A DNA stretch of 37,320 nucleotides from contig WRLU01000019.1 of NCBI GenBank assembly GCA_009777475.1, positions 1 to 37,320 of the forward strand. The letters run 5' to 3'. Of this stretch, positions 15,346-25,278 are shown in pieces; position 1 is the first letter of the stretch, and each line of letters begins with the position of its first letter. The notes below the pieces were generated by a model. It had not been told where the DNA came from. It did not search any database and saw nothing but the letters and a program-made list of their open reading frames with translations. This DNA comes from Oscillospiraceae bacterium. Its GTDB lineage: Bacteria; Bacillota; Clostridia; Oscillospirales; UBA929. Position numbers and translations under genes: made by a program.

Positions 15346-16632
15346 CTATTCAAGAAAACCTTTGTAATGCCTCATAAGCATTTGGGACTCAATAGCTTTT
15401 ACCGTTTCAAGTGCCACACCAACAACGATTAGGAGGCTGGTTCCTCCCAGTGCCAGACCCGGTACATTCATAAAGGCGTTCATGGCAATTGGCATTACAG
15501 CAATAATACCTAAAAATATGGCACCAAAAAGAGTAATCTTGTTCAGCGTTTTCCTCAGAAAGTCGCTAGTGGGCTTTCCCGGACGGAAGCCCGGCACAAA
15601 TCCGCCGTTCTGACGCAGATTATTTGCAATTTCTATCGGGTTAAACTGAATGGCCTGATAGAAGTAGCTAAAGCCTACAATCAGCAGGAGGTAGACAATC
15701 CCATAGGCAAACGTATCATTTCCAAAAAATCGTTCAACCGGGTTTTTTTGGTCAGGATTCAGGCCGTAGACAAACGCGGAAATGGTGGCCGGAAACGATA
15801 CAATTGATGATGCAAAGATTATCGGCATAACGCCAGACATATTGACCTTAAGCGGCAGATGGGTACTCTGCCCTCCGTACATCTTCCTGCCAATCATCCT
15901 CTTGGAATACTGGATGGGAATGCGCCGTTCAGCACTTGTGATATAGACAACAAAGGCCACCGCGGCGAGGGCAAACGCAACTACTCCGAAAAGAGTTAGC
16001 CAGGTCAGTGCACCTTCTAAGCCTTGGATTGCCGCATTTAGCATAGAAGGACCGCGGGAAACAATGGACGCGAACAGGATTATCGATATTCCGTTGCCCA
16101 CTCCGTGCTCAGTGACTTGTTCACCCATCCACATAATAAAGGCAGATCCGGCGGTCAGAGTGACAACAATTATAAATCCGGTAAAAAAGCTTGTGTCTGA
16201 CACAGCACCGAAGCTTCTCATCAGGGTATAGTTACCGTAACCTAGCAATGCCCCCAATGCAACCGTGAGATAGCGAGTAATCCCGGCGATTTTCTTTCTG
16301 CCCTCCTCACCGCCCTCTTTTTGCAGTCTTTCAAGGGCAGGTATGCCGACAGTCAACAGCTGCATGATAATTGATGCGTTGATGTACGGCTGGATGGACA
16401 AGGCAAAAATCGAACCGGTGGAAAACGCGCCGCCGCTCATCATGTCCAGCAGACCTAGCACTGAGCCTTCCAAAGCCCCTCTGAAGGATGCGGCAAACGT
16501 TTCTGTGTCAAGAAATGGGACAAATATGCCCGCACCAAACCGATAAATCACCAAAATAAACACTGTAAACATCATTTTTTTTCGCAAATCATCAATTCGC
16601 CAAGCATTGCGGAGAGTTTCAACAAATCCCAT
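15346..16632 (-). CDS. secY: Protein translocase subunit SecY
   Basis: The 428-aa protein has ten predicted membrane helices. Its motifs include the plug region after the first helix (FVPFLDTETF), GIPALERLQKEGGEEGRKK in a cytoplasmic loop, and the C-terminal GGTSLLIVVGVALETVKAIESQ. It forms the channel through which the secreted proteins encoded nearby must pass. It starts one nt after the rplO stop. Confidence 0.98.
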   Translation of the reverse strand: MGFVETLRNAWRIDDLRKKMMFTVFILVIYRFGAGIFVPFLDTETFAASFRGALEGSVLGLLDMMSGGAFSTGSIFALSIQPYINASIIMQLLTVGIPALERLQKEGGEEGRKKIAGITRYLTVALGALLGYGNYTLMRSFGAVSDTSFFTGFIIVVTLTAGSAFIMWMGEQVTEHGVGNGISIILFASIVSRGPSMLNAAIQGLEGALTWLTLFGVVAFALAAVAFVVYITSAERRIPIQYSKRMIGRKMYGGQSTHLPLKVNMSGVMPIIFASSIVSFPATISAFVYGLNPDQKNPVERFFGNDTFAYGIVYLLLIVGFSYFYQAIQFNPIEIANNLRQNGGFVPGFRPGKPTSDFLRKTLNKITLFGAIFLGIIAVMPIAMNAFMNVPGLALGGTSLLIVVGVALETVKAIESQMLMRHYKGFLE

Positions 16633-16633
16633 A

Positions 16634-17080
16634 TCAATTCACCTCAGCCTTGCCGCCGGCCTGCTCAATCTTGAGCCTTGCCGATTCCGAAAAGCAGTCG
16701 GCCACGATGGTTAATGCGTTCTCTATGGTTCCGTTGCCAAGAACCTTTAGCCCCCTGCCGGCTTTGCCTGCCAGACCCTTTGCCTGGAGTTCCTTCAGCC
16801 CAACGGTGGAGCCTTTATCGAAGGAGTCGAAATCTGAGAGATTGACTGTTGTCCAATCAGGTTTGGCAAAACGAGCGTTATTGAACCCCCTCTTGGGCAA
16901 ACGACGATGCAGTGGCATCTGGCCGCCCTCAAAACCGCGCTTTCGGCTATAACCGCTCCGGGACTTTTGACCCTTGTGCCCACGTCCCGAGGTTTTGCCG
17001 TTGCCGGAACCTATTCCCCGGCCAATCCGCCAGCCGCTCAGGCGAGAACCGGGAGCCGGAGACAATTCGTGCAGATTCAT
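16634..17080 (-). CDS. rplO: 50S ribosomal protein L15
   Basis: The 148-aa protein has the Gly/Arg/Lys-rich N-terminal extension ([20 protein letters not shown]) that penetrates the 50S subunit, then the globular C-terminal domain ([19 protein letters not shown]). Normal length and position between rpmD and secY. Confidence 0.98.
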   Translation of the reverse strand: MNLHELSPAPGSRLSGWRIGRGIGSGNGKTSGRGHKGQKSRSGYSRKRGFEGGQMPLHRRLPKRGFNNARFAKPDWTTVNLSDFDSFDKGSTVGLKELQAKGLAGKAGRGLKVLGNGTIENALTIVADCFSESARLKIEQAGGKAEVN

Positions 17081-17094
17081 GTCATTAGCCCTCC

Positions 17095-17283
17095 CTACAT
17101 CTGTTCTACTTTAATTAAAAATCCGATCTTGCGGATTTTTCCGCGAGTCTGGTCATTGTCAGGCTGTTCGGAAAACTGACCTATCCGCTTCAGCCCTAAG
17201 CTGTGGGCTGTTGCAATTTGCTTTTCCAAACGGCCATTAAGGCTTTTCACAAGCGTAACTTTAATTTTCTTTGTCTTTCCCAT
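17095..17283 (-). CDS. rpmD: 50S ribosomal protein L30
   Basis: This 62-aa protein ([14 protein letters not shown]... [10 protein letters not shown]) has the usual bacterial L30 size. The open frame reaches 17304, but AGGAGG sits 7 nt before the ATG at 17283. The gap upstream, to rpsE, contains another short GTCAATT-type repeat. Confidence 0.96.
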   Translation of the reverse strand: MGKTKKIKVTLVKSLNGRLEKQIATAHSLGLKRIGQFSEQPDNDQTRGKIRKIGFLIKVEQM

Positions 17284-17337
17284 CAGGGAACCTCCTAACG
17301 CCAACCAACATAAACACTACCGACTGTCAGTTGTCAA

Positions 17338-17850
17338 TTACTTTATAATCGCTTCAGCGGTTTTGCCCCTTACTCGTGCCACGTCAGCCAAGCTTTTAAG
17401 TGCTTTGAGACCCTCCATAGTGGCTTTGACAACGTTCTGCGGGTTATTAGAACGCAAACATTTAGTTCTCACGTCACGGACACCTGCCGCTTCCATAACC
17501 GCACGCACAGGTCCTCCGGCAATAACTCCGGTACCGGGGGCGGCAGGCTTAAGCAACACTCTCCCCGCACCATATACCCCAATAACCTCATGGGGTAAAG
17601 TGGTCCCGCGCAGATTAACGGAAATTACGTTCTTTTTGGCATCCTCTATTCCTTTACGGATAGCATCGGGAACCTCACTGGCTTTACCCAATCCGAACCC
17701 GACAGAACCATTGCCATCACCAACAACTACAAGCGCGGCGAATTTGAAAATACGACCGCCCTTTACGGTTTTGGCAACGCGGTTCAAGGAAACGACCTTC
17801 TCTTTCATGTCCTCGGTTCTTATATCTGTTTTTTTATTATCCATCGGCAT
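17338..17850 (-). CDS. rpsE: 30S ribosomal protein S5
   Basis: The 170-aa protein has the S5 double-stranded-RNA-binding N-domain ([20 protein letters not shown]) and the C-terminal domain ([19 protein letters not shown]). It lies at the mRNA entry site and affects decoding accuracy. AAGGAG is 8 nt before the ATG at 17850. Confidence 0.98.
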   Translation of the reverse strand: MPMDNKKTDIRTEDMKEKVVSLNRVAKTVKGGRIFKFAALVVVGDGNGSVGFGLGKASEVPDAIRKGIEDAKKNVISVNLRGTTLPHEVIGVYGAGRVLLKPAAPGTGVIAGGPVRAVMEAAGVRDVRTKCLRSNNPQNVVKATMEGLKALKSLADVARVRGKTAEAIIK

Positions 17851-17867
17851 AGGGTCATCTCCTTTCT

Positions 17868-18230
17868 CTAAAACTCAAGTCCGCTTTCACGCGCACCCTC
17901 GGCTAACTCTTTAACCCTCCCATGATACAGATAGCCGCCGCGATCAAACACGACCTTTTCAATTTTCTTCTTTTTCGCGTTCTGGGCAATCAGCTTGCCC
18001 ACCTCACGAGCGGCTTCCTTATTGCCGCCAGGCTTCCCCTTGAACGATGCATCCAATGTTGATGCCGCGCAGAGGGTCACCCCCGCCTTGTCGTCAATTA
18101 ACTGGGCGTAAATGTTACTGGAACTCCGGTAGACATTGAGCCTCGGACACTCCGGTGTTCCGCTGATCTTGGATCGTACCCTTCTGTGACGGCGTTTGCG
18201 CTGTGCGGCCGTATCCGGTCTATTTACCAT
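17868..18230 (-). CDS. rplR: 50S ribosomal protein L18
   Basis: The 120-aa 5S rRNA-binding protein ([21 protein letters not shown]-terminal [20 protein letters not shown]) has normal length and order after rplF. Confidence 0.98.
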   Translation of the reverse strand: MVNRPDTAAQRKRRHRRVRSKISGTPECPRLNVYRSSSNIYAQLIDDKAGVTLCAASTLDASFKGKPGGNKEAAREVGKLIAQNAKKKKIEKVVFDRGGYLYHGRVKELAEGARESGLEF

Positions 18231-18247
18231 CGGTGGTTCCCCCTCCT

Positions 18248-18793
18248 TTACTTTTTCTTGCCGCCGGTTTTACCTTCCTTACGGCGGATGACTTCACCAG
18301 CATACTTAATGCCCTTGCCTTTGTAGGGTTCAGGCGGACGCTTACCGCGAATCTCAGCGGCGGCCTGACCAACACGCTGTTTATCGCAACCAGAAACGGT
18401 AATCTTGTTTCCCTCAGCCGCAAAGACCAAGTCCTCCGGCGGATCAACAAATACCTGATGGGAATATCCAACATTCAAAACCAGCTGTTTCCCCTGCATC
18501 TGACAACGATAACCAACACCGCTTACCTCAAGTTGTTTGGAAAATCCTTGGGATACTCCCTCTATCATGTTGTTAAGCAACGTACGGCCCAGGCCATGCT
18601 GGGATCGGTATTTCCCGCTGTCATTTGACCTCTCGGCACTGATAACATCGCCCTCTCGGCTGAACGCTATACATTCCGGGAGCTGACCCTCCAACGTCCC
18701 CTTAGGACCCTTAACCTTAGCGTAGTTGCTCACATCAATGTCCACCTGTACACCTGACGGCACAGGAATAGGCTTCCTTCCGATTCTCGACAT
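18248..18793 (-). CDS. rplF: 50S ribosomal protein L6
   Basis: The 181-aa protein has two tandem L6 folds, starting [15 protein letters not shown] and with the C-terminal signature [20 protein letters not shown]. It binds near the sarcin-ricin loop. Fourteen nt separate it from rpsH upstream. Confidence 0.98.
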   Translation of the reverse strand: MSRIGRKPIPVPSGVQVDIDVSNYAKVKGPKGTLEGQLPECIAFSREGDVISAERSNDSGKYRSQHGLGRTLLNNMIEGVSQGFSKQLEVSGVGYRCQMQGKQLVLNVGYSHQVFVDPPEDLVFAAEGNKITVSGCDKQRVGQAAAEIRGKRPPEPYKGKGIKYAGEVIRRKEGKTGGKKK

Positions 18794-18807
18794 ACTCCTG
18801 CCCCCCT

Positions 18808-19206
18808 TTACCAGACAAACGCCAGAACTTCGCCACCGACATTAGCGGCCTTAGCCTTCTTGTCGGTCATCAGTCCCTTAGGCGTTGAAATAATCGCAAT
18901 ACCTAAGCCACGCAAAACCTGAGGCAATTCACTGGCCCCGGCGTACATGCGCAGACCCGGCTTGCTCACCCGGCGCAACCCGGTGATAGCCTTTTCTTTT
19001 GCAGTCGGGTATTTGAGAGTGATGCGGATAATACCCTGCCCTTTTCCGGCGATAAACTGATAATTCTTGATATACCCTTCATTCATTAGAATGGAGGCTA
19101 TCCCTTTTTTAACATTGGATGCCGGAATGTCTACCGTACTGTGCCGTGCCGCGTTGGCGTTGCGAATACGTGTGAGCATATCGGCAATGGGGTCTGTTAT
19201 TTGCAT
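18808..19206 (-). CDS. rpsH: 30S ribosomal protein S8
   Basis: The 132-aa protein opens [18 protein letters not shown] and ends with the [20 protein letters not shown] core. It binds helix 21 of 16S rRNA and in model bacteria represses the spc operon. The frame runs to 19227, but GGAGG before the ATG at 19206 decides the start. Confidence 0.98.
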   Translation of the reverse strand: MQITDPIADMLTRIRNANAARHSTVDIPASNVKKGIASILMNEGYIKNYQFIAGKGQGIIRITLKYPTAKEKAITGLRRVSKPGLRMYAGASELPQVLRGLGIAIISTPKGLMTDKKAKAANVGGEVLAFVW

Positions 19207-19236
19207 AATCGCTACCTCCAAGTACAATTGATAATT

Positions 19237-19299
19237 TCAATTGCAAGATTTTTTTGAGGTACAAGAATGGCGGTCTTCGGAAGTGCCGAACCGTACCAT
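19237..19299 (-). CDS. Possible 20-aa peptide in the rpsN-rpsH gap
   Basis: In the 164-nt gap between rpsN and rpsH, the minus strand has AGGAG (19307-19311), a 7-nt spacer, ATG at 19299 and 20 codons to TGA. The peptide begins MVRFGTSEDRHSCTSKK. The spacing is ideal, but the peptide is short and unknown; it may be chance or a leader. Confidence 0.3.
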   Translation of the reverse strand: MVRFGTSEDRHSCTSKKSCN

Positions 19300-19370
19300 C
19301 CGTTAACTCCTTCCGGCGTACCTACACCGGGAAAACAACAACCTACATCTCAGATAATTTTCAGCCAATA

Positions 19371-19556
19371 TCACCAGGATGCCTTTCTTACACCCGGAAT
19401 CTGACCCTTGTAAGCAAGCTCCCTAAAGCAGATGCGGCAGATACCGTAATTCCGCATATAGGCATGGGGACGCCCGCAAATTTTACAACGGTTATAGATC
19501 CGGGATGAAAATTTAGCCGGACGCTGTTGCTTGATAATCATAGACTTTTTAGCCAT
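19371..19556 (-). CDS. rpsN: 30S ribosomal protein S14, zinc-binding type Z
   Basis: The 61-aa short form has four Cys (C24, C27, C40, C43) forming the zinc site and the C-terminal [11 protein letters not shown]. This is the C+ S14 usual in Firmicutes. ATG 19556 is chosen over the GTG two codons upstream because of the AAGGA spacing. Confidence 0.97.
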   Translation of the reverse strand: MAKKSMIIKQQRPAKFSSRIYNRCKICGRPHAYMRNYGICRICFRELAYKGQIPGVRKASW

Positions 19557-19593
19557 AATCACATTCCTTTCTCGTAGCTAGTTCCACAAGGCT

Positions 19594-20136
19594 TCATGCC
19601 TTTGCAAAAGGCACGCCTAGCATCCCCAATAATTCGCGAGCTTCCTCGTCCGTTCCGGCAGTAGTGCAGATGACAACATCCATGCCCCGGATTTTGTCAA
19701 TCTTATCGTAATCAATCTCGGGAAAAATCAACTGCTCCTTCAGACCCACAGCATAATTACCCCTGCCGTCAAAAGCAGTTGGGCTGATCCCTCTGAAGTC
19801 GCGCACACGAGGCAGTGCCACATTTAACAGCCTGTCAAGAAACTCCCACATACGAGTCCCCCGCAGGGTGACCTTTACGCCTATCGGCATGCCTTCCCTA
19901 ACCTTAAAGTTGGCAACAGATTTGCGTGCACGAGTTACTATTGCCTTCTGTCCGGTTATTAGGGATATGTCGTTGACAACGGCATCAAGTGCCTTAGCAT
20001 TGTCCCGGGCATCACCGCAACCCACATTTACTACGATTTTTTCAAGCTTAGGTATCTGCATGGGGCTTTTGTATGAAAATTTCTTCATCAGCTCGGGCGC
20101 GACCTCTTTTTGGTATCTTTCCTTCATCCGCGGCAT
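19594..20136 (-). CDS. rplE: 50S ribosomal protein L5
   Basis: The 180-aa protein binds 5S rRNA and the P-site tRNA. It shows [19 protein letters not shown], then the GIRDFRGIS-like stretch ([17 protein letters not shown]), and ends [12 protein letters not shown]. Normal length; a 107-nt gap separates it from rplX. Confidence 0.98.
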   Translation of the reverse strand: MPRMKERYQKEVAPELMKKFSYKSPMQIPKLEKIVVNVGCGDARDNAKALDAVVNDISLITGQKAIVTRARKSVANFKVREGMPIGVKVTLRGTRMWEFLDRLLNVALPRVRDFRGISPTAFDGRGNYAVGLKEQLIFPEIDYDKIDKIRGMDVVICTTAGTDEEARELLGMLGVPFAKA

Positions 20137-20243
20137 TGTCGAGCCTCCTCTACCATTTTTCTATATTTACGTTCCGGGCATCCCTAAAAACCGTGCTAAC
20201 AATCACATCAAGCTAAAGGACAAGGCTTTCAGAAACTCTCCCA

Positions 20244-20561
20244 CTAAATCGCCTCTCCACATTTCTTGCACATGCGGGTTTTTGTGCCATCCTTTGAAAG
20301 AGTATGAGCGGCACGTGTAGGCTTGCTGCATTTGGGGCAGATACGCATAACCTTAGAAGCGTATAGCGGGCAATCCTTCGTAATGATGCCTCCCTGGTCG
20401 GTACGCTTGCGAGGCTTTTGATGCCGCTTGGAAGCATTCACTCCTTCCACCAGGACTTTATTGTCCTTAGGGTAGGTTGCAATCACCTTGCCCTTTTTCC
20501 CTTTGTCCTTGCCGGAGATGACAACAACTGTATCATCCGCTCGTACAAATAAATTGTTCAT
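20244..20561 (-). CDS. rplX: 50S ribosomal protein L24 with zinc-ribbon-like Cys pairs
   Basis: The 105-aa protein opens with the KOW motif (DDTVVVISGKDKGKKGKVIA), the L24 hallmark. Its C-terminal half carries CPKC (75-78) and CKKC (98-101), seen in many clostridial L24 proteins and absent from B. subtilis L24. It is an early 50S assembly initiator. Confidence 0.97.
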   Translation of the reverse strand: MNNLFVRADDTVVVISGKDKGKKGKVIATYPKDNKVLVEGVNASKRHQKPRKRTDQGGIITKDCPLYASKVMRICPKCSKPTRAAHTLSKDGTKTRMCKKCGEAI

Positions 20562-20576
20562 GTCAAATCTCCTTTC

Positions 20577-20945
20577 TCAAATAACCTCAGGCGCAAGGGA
20601 CAAAATCTTCATATAGTTCTTCTCTCGCAGCTCCCGGGCTACAGGCCCGAATATGCGAGTCCCCCGGGGATTCAAATCCTCTTTGATTAACACAGCCGCA
20701 TTTTCATCAAAGCGCACATACGAGCCATCGGGACGGCGTACGGCGTGAACTGTGCGCACAATAACTGCACGAATAACATCTCCCTTGCTTACAGCACTCC
20801 CCGGTGCCGCTTTTCGCACAGAGGCGACAATAACATCTCCCACGCCGGCATACCTGCGGCCCGTTCCGCCCAAAACCCTGATGCACTTGAGCTCCTTGGC
20901 ACCGGTATTATCGGCTACCTTGAGACGAGATTCCTGTTGTATCAT
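20577..20945 (-). CDS. rplN: 50S ribosomal protein L14
   Basis: The 122-aa protein ([21 protein letters not shown]-terminal [19 protein letters not shown]) is highly conserved, lies at the subunit interface and contacts 16S helix 14. Normal in every respect. Confidence 0.99.
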   Translation of the reverse strand: MIQQESRLKVADNTGAKELKCIRVLGGTGRRYAGVGDVIVASVRKAAPGSAVSKGDVIRAVIVRTVHAVRRPDGSYVRFDENAAVLIKEDLNPRGTRIFGPVARELREKNYMKILSLAPEVI

Positions 20946-20957
20946 TGGGCAGCCTCC

Positions 20958-21260
20958 TTATCTTGCTTTCTCGATGATTTCAACCAGCCGCCAACGTTTG
21001 TCCTTTGAAAGGGGACGGGTTTCCATCACCAAAACCTTGTCACCTGCACCGCACTCGTTTTTCTCGTCATGAGCCTTGAGCTTGTAGGTGCGTTTGACGA
21101 CTTTCTTATACAGCGGATGGCTAGCTCGCGTTACAACAGCCACCACAGCGGTCTTGTCCATTTTATCAGATACTACTACCCCAATACGAGTTCTGCGGGA
21201 ATTGCGCTTTTTGGAAGCCTCAGAGGTTTCCAGAACCTTTTGCTCTGTATTACTACTCAT
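20958..21260 (-). CDS. rpsQ: 30S ribosomal protein S17 with a short N-terminal extension
   Basis: The 100-aa protein has the S17 OB fold ([38 protein letters not shown]). About 15 residues ([17 protein letters not shown]) precede the usual start, making it longer than the common 84-87 aa. It overlaps rpmC by 4 nt (ATGA), which fixes the start. Confidence 0.97.
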   Translation of the reverse strand: MSSNTEQKVLETSEASKKRNSRRTRIGVVVSDKMDKTAVVAVVTRASHPLYKKVVKRTYKLKAHDEKNECGAGDKVLVMETRPLSKDKRWRLVEIIEKAR

Positions 21261-21463
21261 TGTCCGGCTACCTCCTTAAGCATATTTTCACGAATCAGGG
21301 TCTTTACTCTGGCAATATCCTTCTTAACCTCAGATATGCGAATGGGATTATCAAGCTGATTGATGGCATGCTGCAAGCGCAGATTGAACAAATCCTTTTT
21401 CAGGTCAACAAGCTTTTTTTCCAAATCTCCCGCAGATAATTTGCGGAACTCATTTGCTTTCAT
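21257..21463 (-). CDS. rpmC: 50S ribosomal protein L29
   Basis: The 68-aa two-helix protein ([20 protein letters not shown]) lies near the tunnel exit. It overlaps both neighbours by 4 nt (rplP upstream, rpsQ downstream). Confidence 0.97.
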   Translation of the reverse strand: MKANEFRKLSAGDLEKKLVDLKKDLFNLRLQHAINQLDNPIRISEVKKDIARVKTLIRENMLKEVAGQ

Positions 21464-21900
21464 ACGCTACCTCCGTCCTGGCGACCGGGTTCCTGCCCTC
21501 GTACAACAAACTTGCACTTAACCGGAAGCTTGTAACTGGCAAGGCGCATAGCCTCCCTCGCCATTTCCTCGGAGACACCGGAAATTTCAAACATTACCCT
21601 GCCCGGCTTAACCACAGCCACCCAATACTCCGGAGTACCTTTACCGGAACCCATCCGGGTCTCGGCAGGTTTAGTGGTGACCGGTTTGTGGGGGAATATT
21701 TTAATCCAAACCTGTCCACCCCTGCGGATGGAGCGAGTCATGGCTATACGTGCCGACTCAATCTGGTTTGAGGTAATCCAAGATGGTTCTGTTGCCATCA
21801 ATCCATATTCGCCATAGGATAAGGTGTTTCCGCGAAGGGAACGCCCCCTCATGCGACCGCGGTGCTGACGGCGGTATTTAACTCTCTTAGGCAGTAACAT
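21460..21900 (-). CDS. rplP: 50S ribosomal protein L16
   Basis: The 146-aa protein starts [17 protein letters not shown] and contains [20 protein letters not shown]. It helps shape the A-site region of the 50S subunit. The gap to rpsC is 5 nt. Confidence 0.99.
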   Translation of the reverse strand: MLLPKRVKYRRQHRGRMRGRSLRGNTLSYGEYGLMATEPSWITSNQIESARIAMTRSIRRGGQVWIKIFPHKPVTTKPAETRMGSGKGTPEYWVAVVKPGRVMFEISGVSEEMAREAMRLASYKLPVKCKFVVRGQEPGRQDGGSV

Positions 21901-21905
21901 GACCT

Positions 21906-22802
21906 TCAGCCTCCTTCCTGTCCTTCAGGCTTTGTCGCCCGGGGTACCGATCGGGAATCTCCACGCGGACCTCCGGCGTTGGGGTTAAATTCCCCTCTGG
22001 AGCCCCCTGGGCTGCGATGACCCCTGTCATCCCTTCTGGGGGGGAACCTGTCGTCCCTCCTCTGACCTCTGTCATCGCGCCGAGGCCCTCTGTCGCCACG
22101 GCGGTTGTCTCTTCCTCGCCGATCATCACGCTGGCGAGGGGCTTCAATGGTACGTGGTCCCATACGATTGCCAACGGTCAGAACTTCACCTTTGTATATC
22201 CATACCTTGACTCCTATACGCCCATAGGTCGTGTGGGCCTCGGCAAAGCCGTAATCAATATCGGCACGAAGGGTTTGCAGAGGTATCGTCCCCTCATGGT
22301 AATGCTCCGAGCGAGCAATTTCGGCCCCACCCAAGCGTCCTGATACTTCGGTCTTAATCCCTCTGGCACCGGCACGCATGGAACGCATCATGCTCTGTTT
22401 CATTGCACGCCGGAAGCTAATGCGCTTCTCAAGCTGCTGGGCAATATTTTCGGCGACCAACTGAGCGTTTGTGTCAGGATTTTTGACTTCAACAATATTA
22501 AGCAAAACGGTCGTCCCGGTTATTTTCTCAAGCTCCAGCCGCAACTTTTCGATATCCTGACCGCCCCTGCCTATAACCTGACCCGGCCTAGCACAGTGAA
22601 GAAACACACGCACTCGTGTATTGTCACGCTCAATCTCAATCCGGGGAATACCGGCTGAATAGAGCTTCTTTTTGAGCCATTCCCGGATTTTATAATCGTT
22701 GAGAATTAAGTCACCGACTTTGTTCTCCGGGGCATACCACCGGGAGTCCCATCCTTTAATGACACCAACGCGCAAGCCGTGAGGGTTAACTTTTTGTCCC
22801 AT
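21906..22802 (-). CDS. rpsC: 30S ribosomal protein S3 with a ~90-residue Arg/Gly/Asp-rich C-terminal tail
   Basis: Residues 1-208 are a complete S3: the KH domain ([19 protein letters not shown]) and the C-terminal domain ending [16 protein letters not shown] further ~90 residues follow, built largely of RRDD/RRGD/RGG-like units (three near-identical RRDDRG motifs). They are strongly charged and probably disordered. Typical S3 is about 210-230 aa. S3 lies at the mRNA entry channel and has helicase activity, so the tail could bind RNA. The frame shows no frameshift and the stop precedes rplP by 5 nt, so the tail is part of the gene. Confidence 0.97.
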   Translation of the reverse strand: MGQKVNPHGLRVGVIKGWDSRWYAPENKVGDLILNDYKIREWLKKKLYSAGIPRIEIERDNTRVRVFLHCARPGQVIGRGGQDIEKLRLELEKITGTTVLLNIVEVKNPDTNAQLVAENIAQQLEKRISFRRAMKQSMMRSMRAGARGIKTEVSGRLGGAEIARSEHYHEGTIPLQTLRADIDYGFAEAHTTYGRIGVKVWIYKGEVLTVGNRMGPRTIEAPRQRDDRRGRDNRRGDRGPRRDDRGQRRDDRFPPRRDDRGHRSPGGSRGEFNPNAGGPRGDSRSVPRATKPEGQEGG

Positions 22803-22822
22803 GGAATGGTATTCCTCCTTAA

Positions 22823-23179
22823 TTAAACTTCTTCTTGATAGTCCCTGTTACGTTCGGCAACGGTGACAGTGATATGGGCGGTGCGTTTGAGTATCCGTGC
22901 CCCTCGCCCTCTTGCTCTGGCGTGGAAACGCTTAAGCGTGGGACCGGCTCCGACTAAAACATCACTGACATATAAGTCATCACGATCCATGCTAAAGTTG
23001 TTCTCAGCGTTGGCACAAGCCGAATCAAGCGTTTTCATCAAAAACTCGCTTGCTCTCTTGGGTGTGTGCAAAAGCAACGCACGCGCTCTTCTGGCATCCA
23101 ACCCTCGGATAAGCCTGCCGACAACTAACACCTTCCTCGGGGAAATTCTAACGTGTTTCATATGCGCTGAAGCTTGCAT
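22823..23179 (-). CDS. rplV: 50S ribosomal protein L22
   Basis: The 118-aa protein ([20 protein letters not shown] near the start; [20 protein letters not shown] at the end) contains the hairpin that lines the exit tunnel. Twenty nt separate it from rpsC and 20 nt from rpsS. Confidence 0.98.
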   Translation of the reverse strand: MQASAHMKHVRISPRKVLVVGRLIRGLDARRARALLLHTPKRASEFLMKTLDSACANAENNFSMDRDDLYVSDVLVGAGPTLKRFHARARGRGARILKRTAHITVTVAERNRDYQEEV

Positions 23180-23199
23180 AACGATTCCCTGTCCTTTCC

Positions 23200-23475
23200 T
23201 TACTTACCGGATGTTTTGCTGCCCGCGTGACCTCTGAATGTGCGAGTGGGAGCAAACTCCCCGAGCTTGTGTCCAACCATATCCTCTGTGATATATACCG
23301 GAACATGCTTGCGTCCATCATGTACGGCAAAGGTGTGGCCAACAAATTCAGGAAAAATGGTGGAGGCCCGGCTCCATGTCTTCAAAACCTTCTTTTCCCC
23401 CGACTTGTTAAGTTCTTCAGCACGTCTCAACAGCTCCGGAGCGGCAAACGGTCCTTTTTTAATACTTCTCGACAT
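23200..23475 (-). CDS. rpsS: 30S ribosomal protein S19
   Basis: The 91-aa protein ([40 protein letters not shown]) forms part of the 30S head. Normal length and order. Confidence 0.99.
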   Translation of the reverse strand: MSRSIKKGPFAAPELLRRAEELNKSGEKKVLKTWSRASTIFPEFVGHTFAVHDGRKHVPVYITEDMVGHKLGEFAPTRTFRGHAGSKTSGK

Positions 23476-23494
23476 AATTTCATCCCCCTCCTAA

Positions 23495-24328
23495 TTACCG
23501 CTCGTTCCGGCGTTTGACAATCAAGCTGTCTGTCCGGTGCTTTTTCTTGCGAGTTTTGTATCCCAGGGTCGGCTTTCCCCACGGAGTAACAGGCCCCGGA
23601 CGACCAATCGGACTCTTGCCCTCACCGCCACCGTGCGGATGATCACAGGGATTCATAACGCTTCCGCGGACAGTCGGACGTATTCCCATATGACGCTTAC
23701 GACCGGCCTTTCCGATCTGGATATTCTCATGGTCAATATTACCGACCTGTCCTATGCTCGCCTTGCAGTCCTTCCTTACCAGGCGAACCTCCCCCGAAGG
23801 AAGGCGGATTTGCGCCATTTGACCTTCCTTCGCCATAAGCTGAGCAGCGGTGCCGGCACCTCTGGCAATTTGCCCTCCCCTGCCGGGATACATCTCAATG
23901 TTGTGAATAAATGTGCCGAGCGGTATCTTTTCTATCGGCAGACAATTGCCCGGTTTTATGTCGGCGGCCTCGGAAGCCAGCACGATGTCGCCATCAGTCA
24001 AGCCGAGTGGAGCCAAAATATAGCGGAACTCACCATCTTCATATTCACAGAGGGCAATATTGGCACTGCGGTTGGGATCGTACTCAATGCCGACAACCTT
24101 GGCAGGCACATCAATCTTGTCCCTCTTAAAATCAATCAGCCGATACTTCTTCTTGCACCCGCCGCCCCGGTGACGTACAGTGATCCGTCCATGAGCATTG
24201 CGCCCTGCATTGCTGCTTTTCTTTGCAATCAAGGATTTCTCGGGAGTTTTTTTAGTGACCTCCGAAAAATCGCTGACGGTCATATGACGGCGAGAAGGCG
24301 TTGTGGGGCGATATTGTTTAATTCCCAA
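23495..24328 (-). CDS. rplB: 50S ribosomal protein L2
   Basis: The 277-aa protein has the L2 signature [20 protein letters not shown], including the His needed for peptidyl-transferase assembly, and the RNA-binding domains before it. It starts 3 nt after the rplW stop. Confidence 0.99.
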   Translation of the reverse strand: MGIKQYRPTTPSRRHMTVSDFSEVTKKTPEKSLIAKKSSNAGRNAHGRITVRHRGGGCKKKYRLIDFKRDKIDVPAKVVGIEYDPNRSANIALCEYEDGEFRYILAPLGLTDGDIVLASEAADIKPGNCLPIEKIPLGTFIHNIEMYPGRGGQIARGAGTAAQLMAKEGQMAQIRLPSGEVRLVRKDCKASIGQVGNIDHENIQIGKAGRKRHMGIRPTVRGSVMNPCDHPHGGGEGKSPIGRPGPVTPWGKPTLGYKTRKKKHRTDSLIVKRRNER

Positions 24329-24331
24329 TGA

Positions 24332-24625
24332 TTACACCATCCCTTCAAAAAATTCAATGGATTTCGAATCCTGACGCAAGCGGATAACAGCCTTCTTTCG
24401 GGATGCACGGTAGCCCTGGTGGCGTCCCATTCGCTTTTTTTTACCTTTGACGTTCATTGTGTTTACGCTCTTAACCTTAACATCAAAGAGTTCCTCGACA
24501 GCTTTCTTAATCTCAATTTTATTGGCATTTTTATCCACTTCAAAGGAATATATCATGCCATCAATATTGTCCATAGAACGCTCGGTTATGACCGGGCGGA
24601 GGATAATGTCGTAATTCATCTTCAT
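24332..24625 (-). CDS. rplW: 50S ribosomal protein L23
   Basis: The 97-aa protein ([20 protein letters not shown]) lies at the tunnel exit and is the docking site for trigger factor and SRP. It overlaps rplD by 4 nt. Confidence 0.98.
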   Translation of the reverse strand: MKMNYDIILRPVITERSMDNIDGMIYSFEVDKNANKIEIKKAVEELFDVKVKSVNTMNVKGKKKRMGRHQGYRASRKKAVIRLRQDSKSIEFFEGMV

Positions 24626-25248
24626 CGGGCAAGCACCTCCTCTATGGCAGGCAAAGCGTCTTTGTCAATAATCAGGTTGGCAGCACCAATTATATCATAA
24701 GCGTTCATCGCACCCGAAACCGCAGTCCTGACACCGGGAATATTGCGTGCCGAAAAAATGACATTCTCACGCGGCTCGGGGGTGACCACATAGGACTTGC
24801 CTTCAATGCCAAGCACACTTAAAAATTCGGCAAATGCACGAGTTTTAATTTCGCTTAAATCCAAGCTGTCTATTACATAAATTTTATTTTCTCCTGCTTT
24901 TGCGGAAAGGGCGGAACGCATTGCCAGGCGGCGGATTTTCTTGTTGACCTTAAAGCGGTAATCACGCGGCTTAGGGGCAAATACAACACCGCCGTGAATC
25001 CATATGGGGGAACGTGAGCTACCGTGCCTAGCACGACCGGTACCCTTTTGACGCCAGGGTTTTTTGCCGCCGCCAGCCACCTCGCTACGAGTGAGGGCAG
25101 ATTGCGTTCCCTGCCGGCGCGCCGCCAAATGTGCACGGACAACAGTGTGCATAGATGGGGCGGAGGGAGTGATTCCGAAAACAGCATCATTCAGCTCGAT
25201 TTCGCCCACCGACTCGCCCGACATATTGTAGACCTTCGCTTTTGGCAT
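24622..25248 (-). CDS. rplD: 50S ribosomal protein L4
   Basis: The 208-aa protein starts [20 protein letters not shown] and has the tunnel-loop segment [18 protein letters not shown]. An in-frame ATG at 25257 directly abuts the AAAGGA, so the ATG at 25248, 9 nt downstream, is preferred. In some bacteria L4 represses the S10 operon by binding its leader. Confidence 0.97.
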   Translation of the reverse strand: MPKAKVYNMSGESVGEIELNDAVFGITPSAPSMHTVVRAHLAARRQGTQSALTRSEVAGGGKKPWRQKGTGRARHGSSRSPIWIHGGVVFAPKPRDYRFKVNKKIRRLAMRSALSAKAGENKIYVIDSLDLSEIKTRAFAEFLSVLGIEGKSYVVTPEPRENVIFSARNIPGVRTAVSGAMNAYDIIGAANLIIDKDALPAIEEVLAR

Positions 25249-25278
25249 GAGGCTCATTCCTTTCCAGTAACAGGTATT

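Noticed and set aside
22017..22343. 108-codon plus-strand frame opposite rpsC
   Set aside because: It is the antisense of the Arg/Gly-rich rpsC tail, where GC-rich codons keep the opposite frame open by chance.
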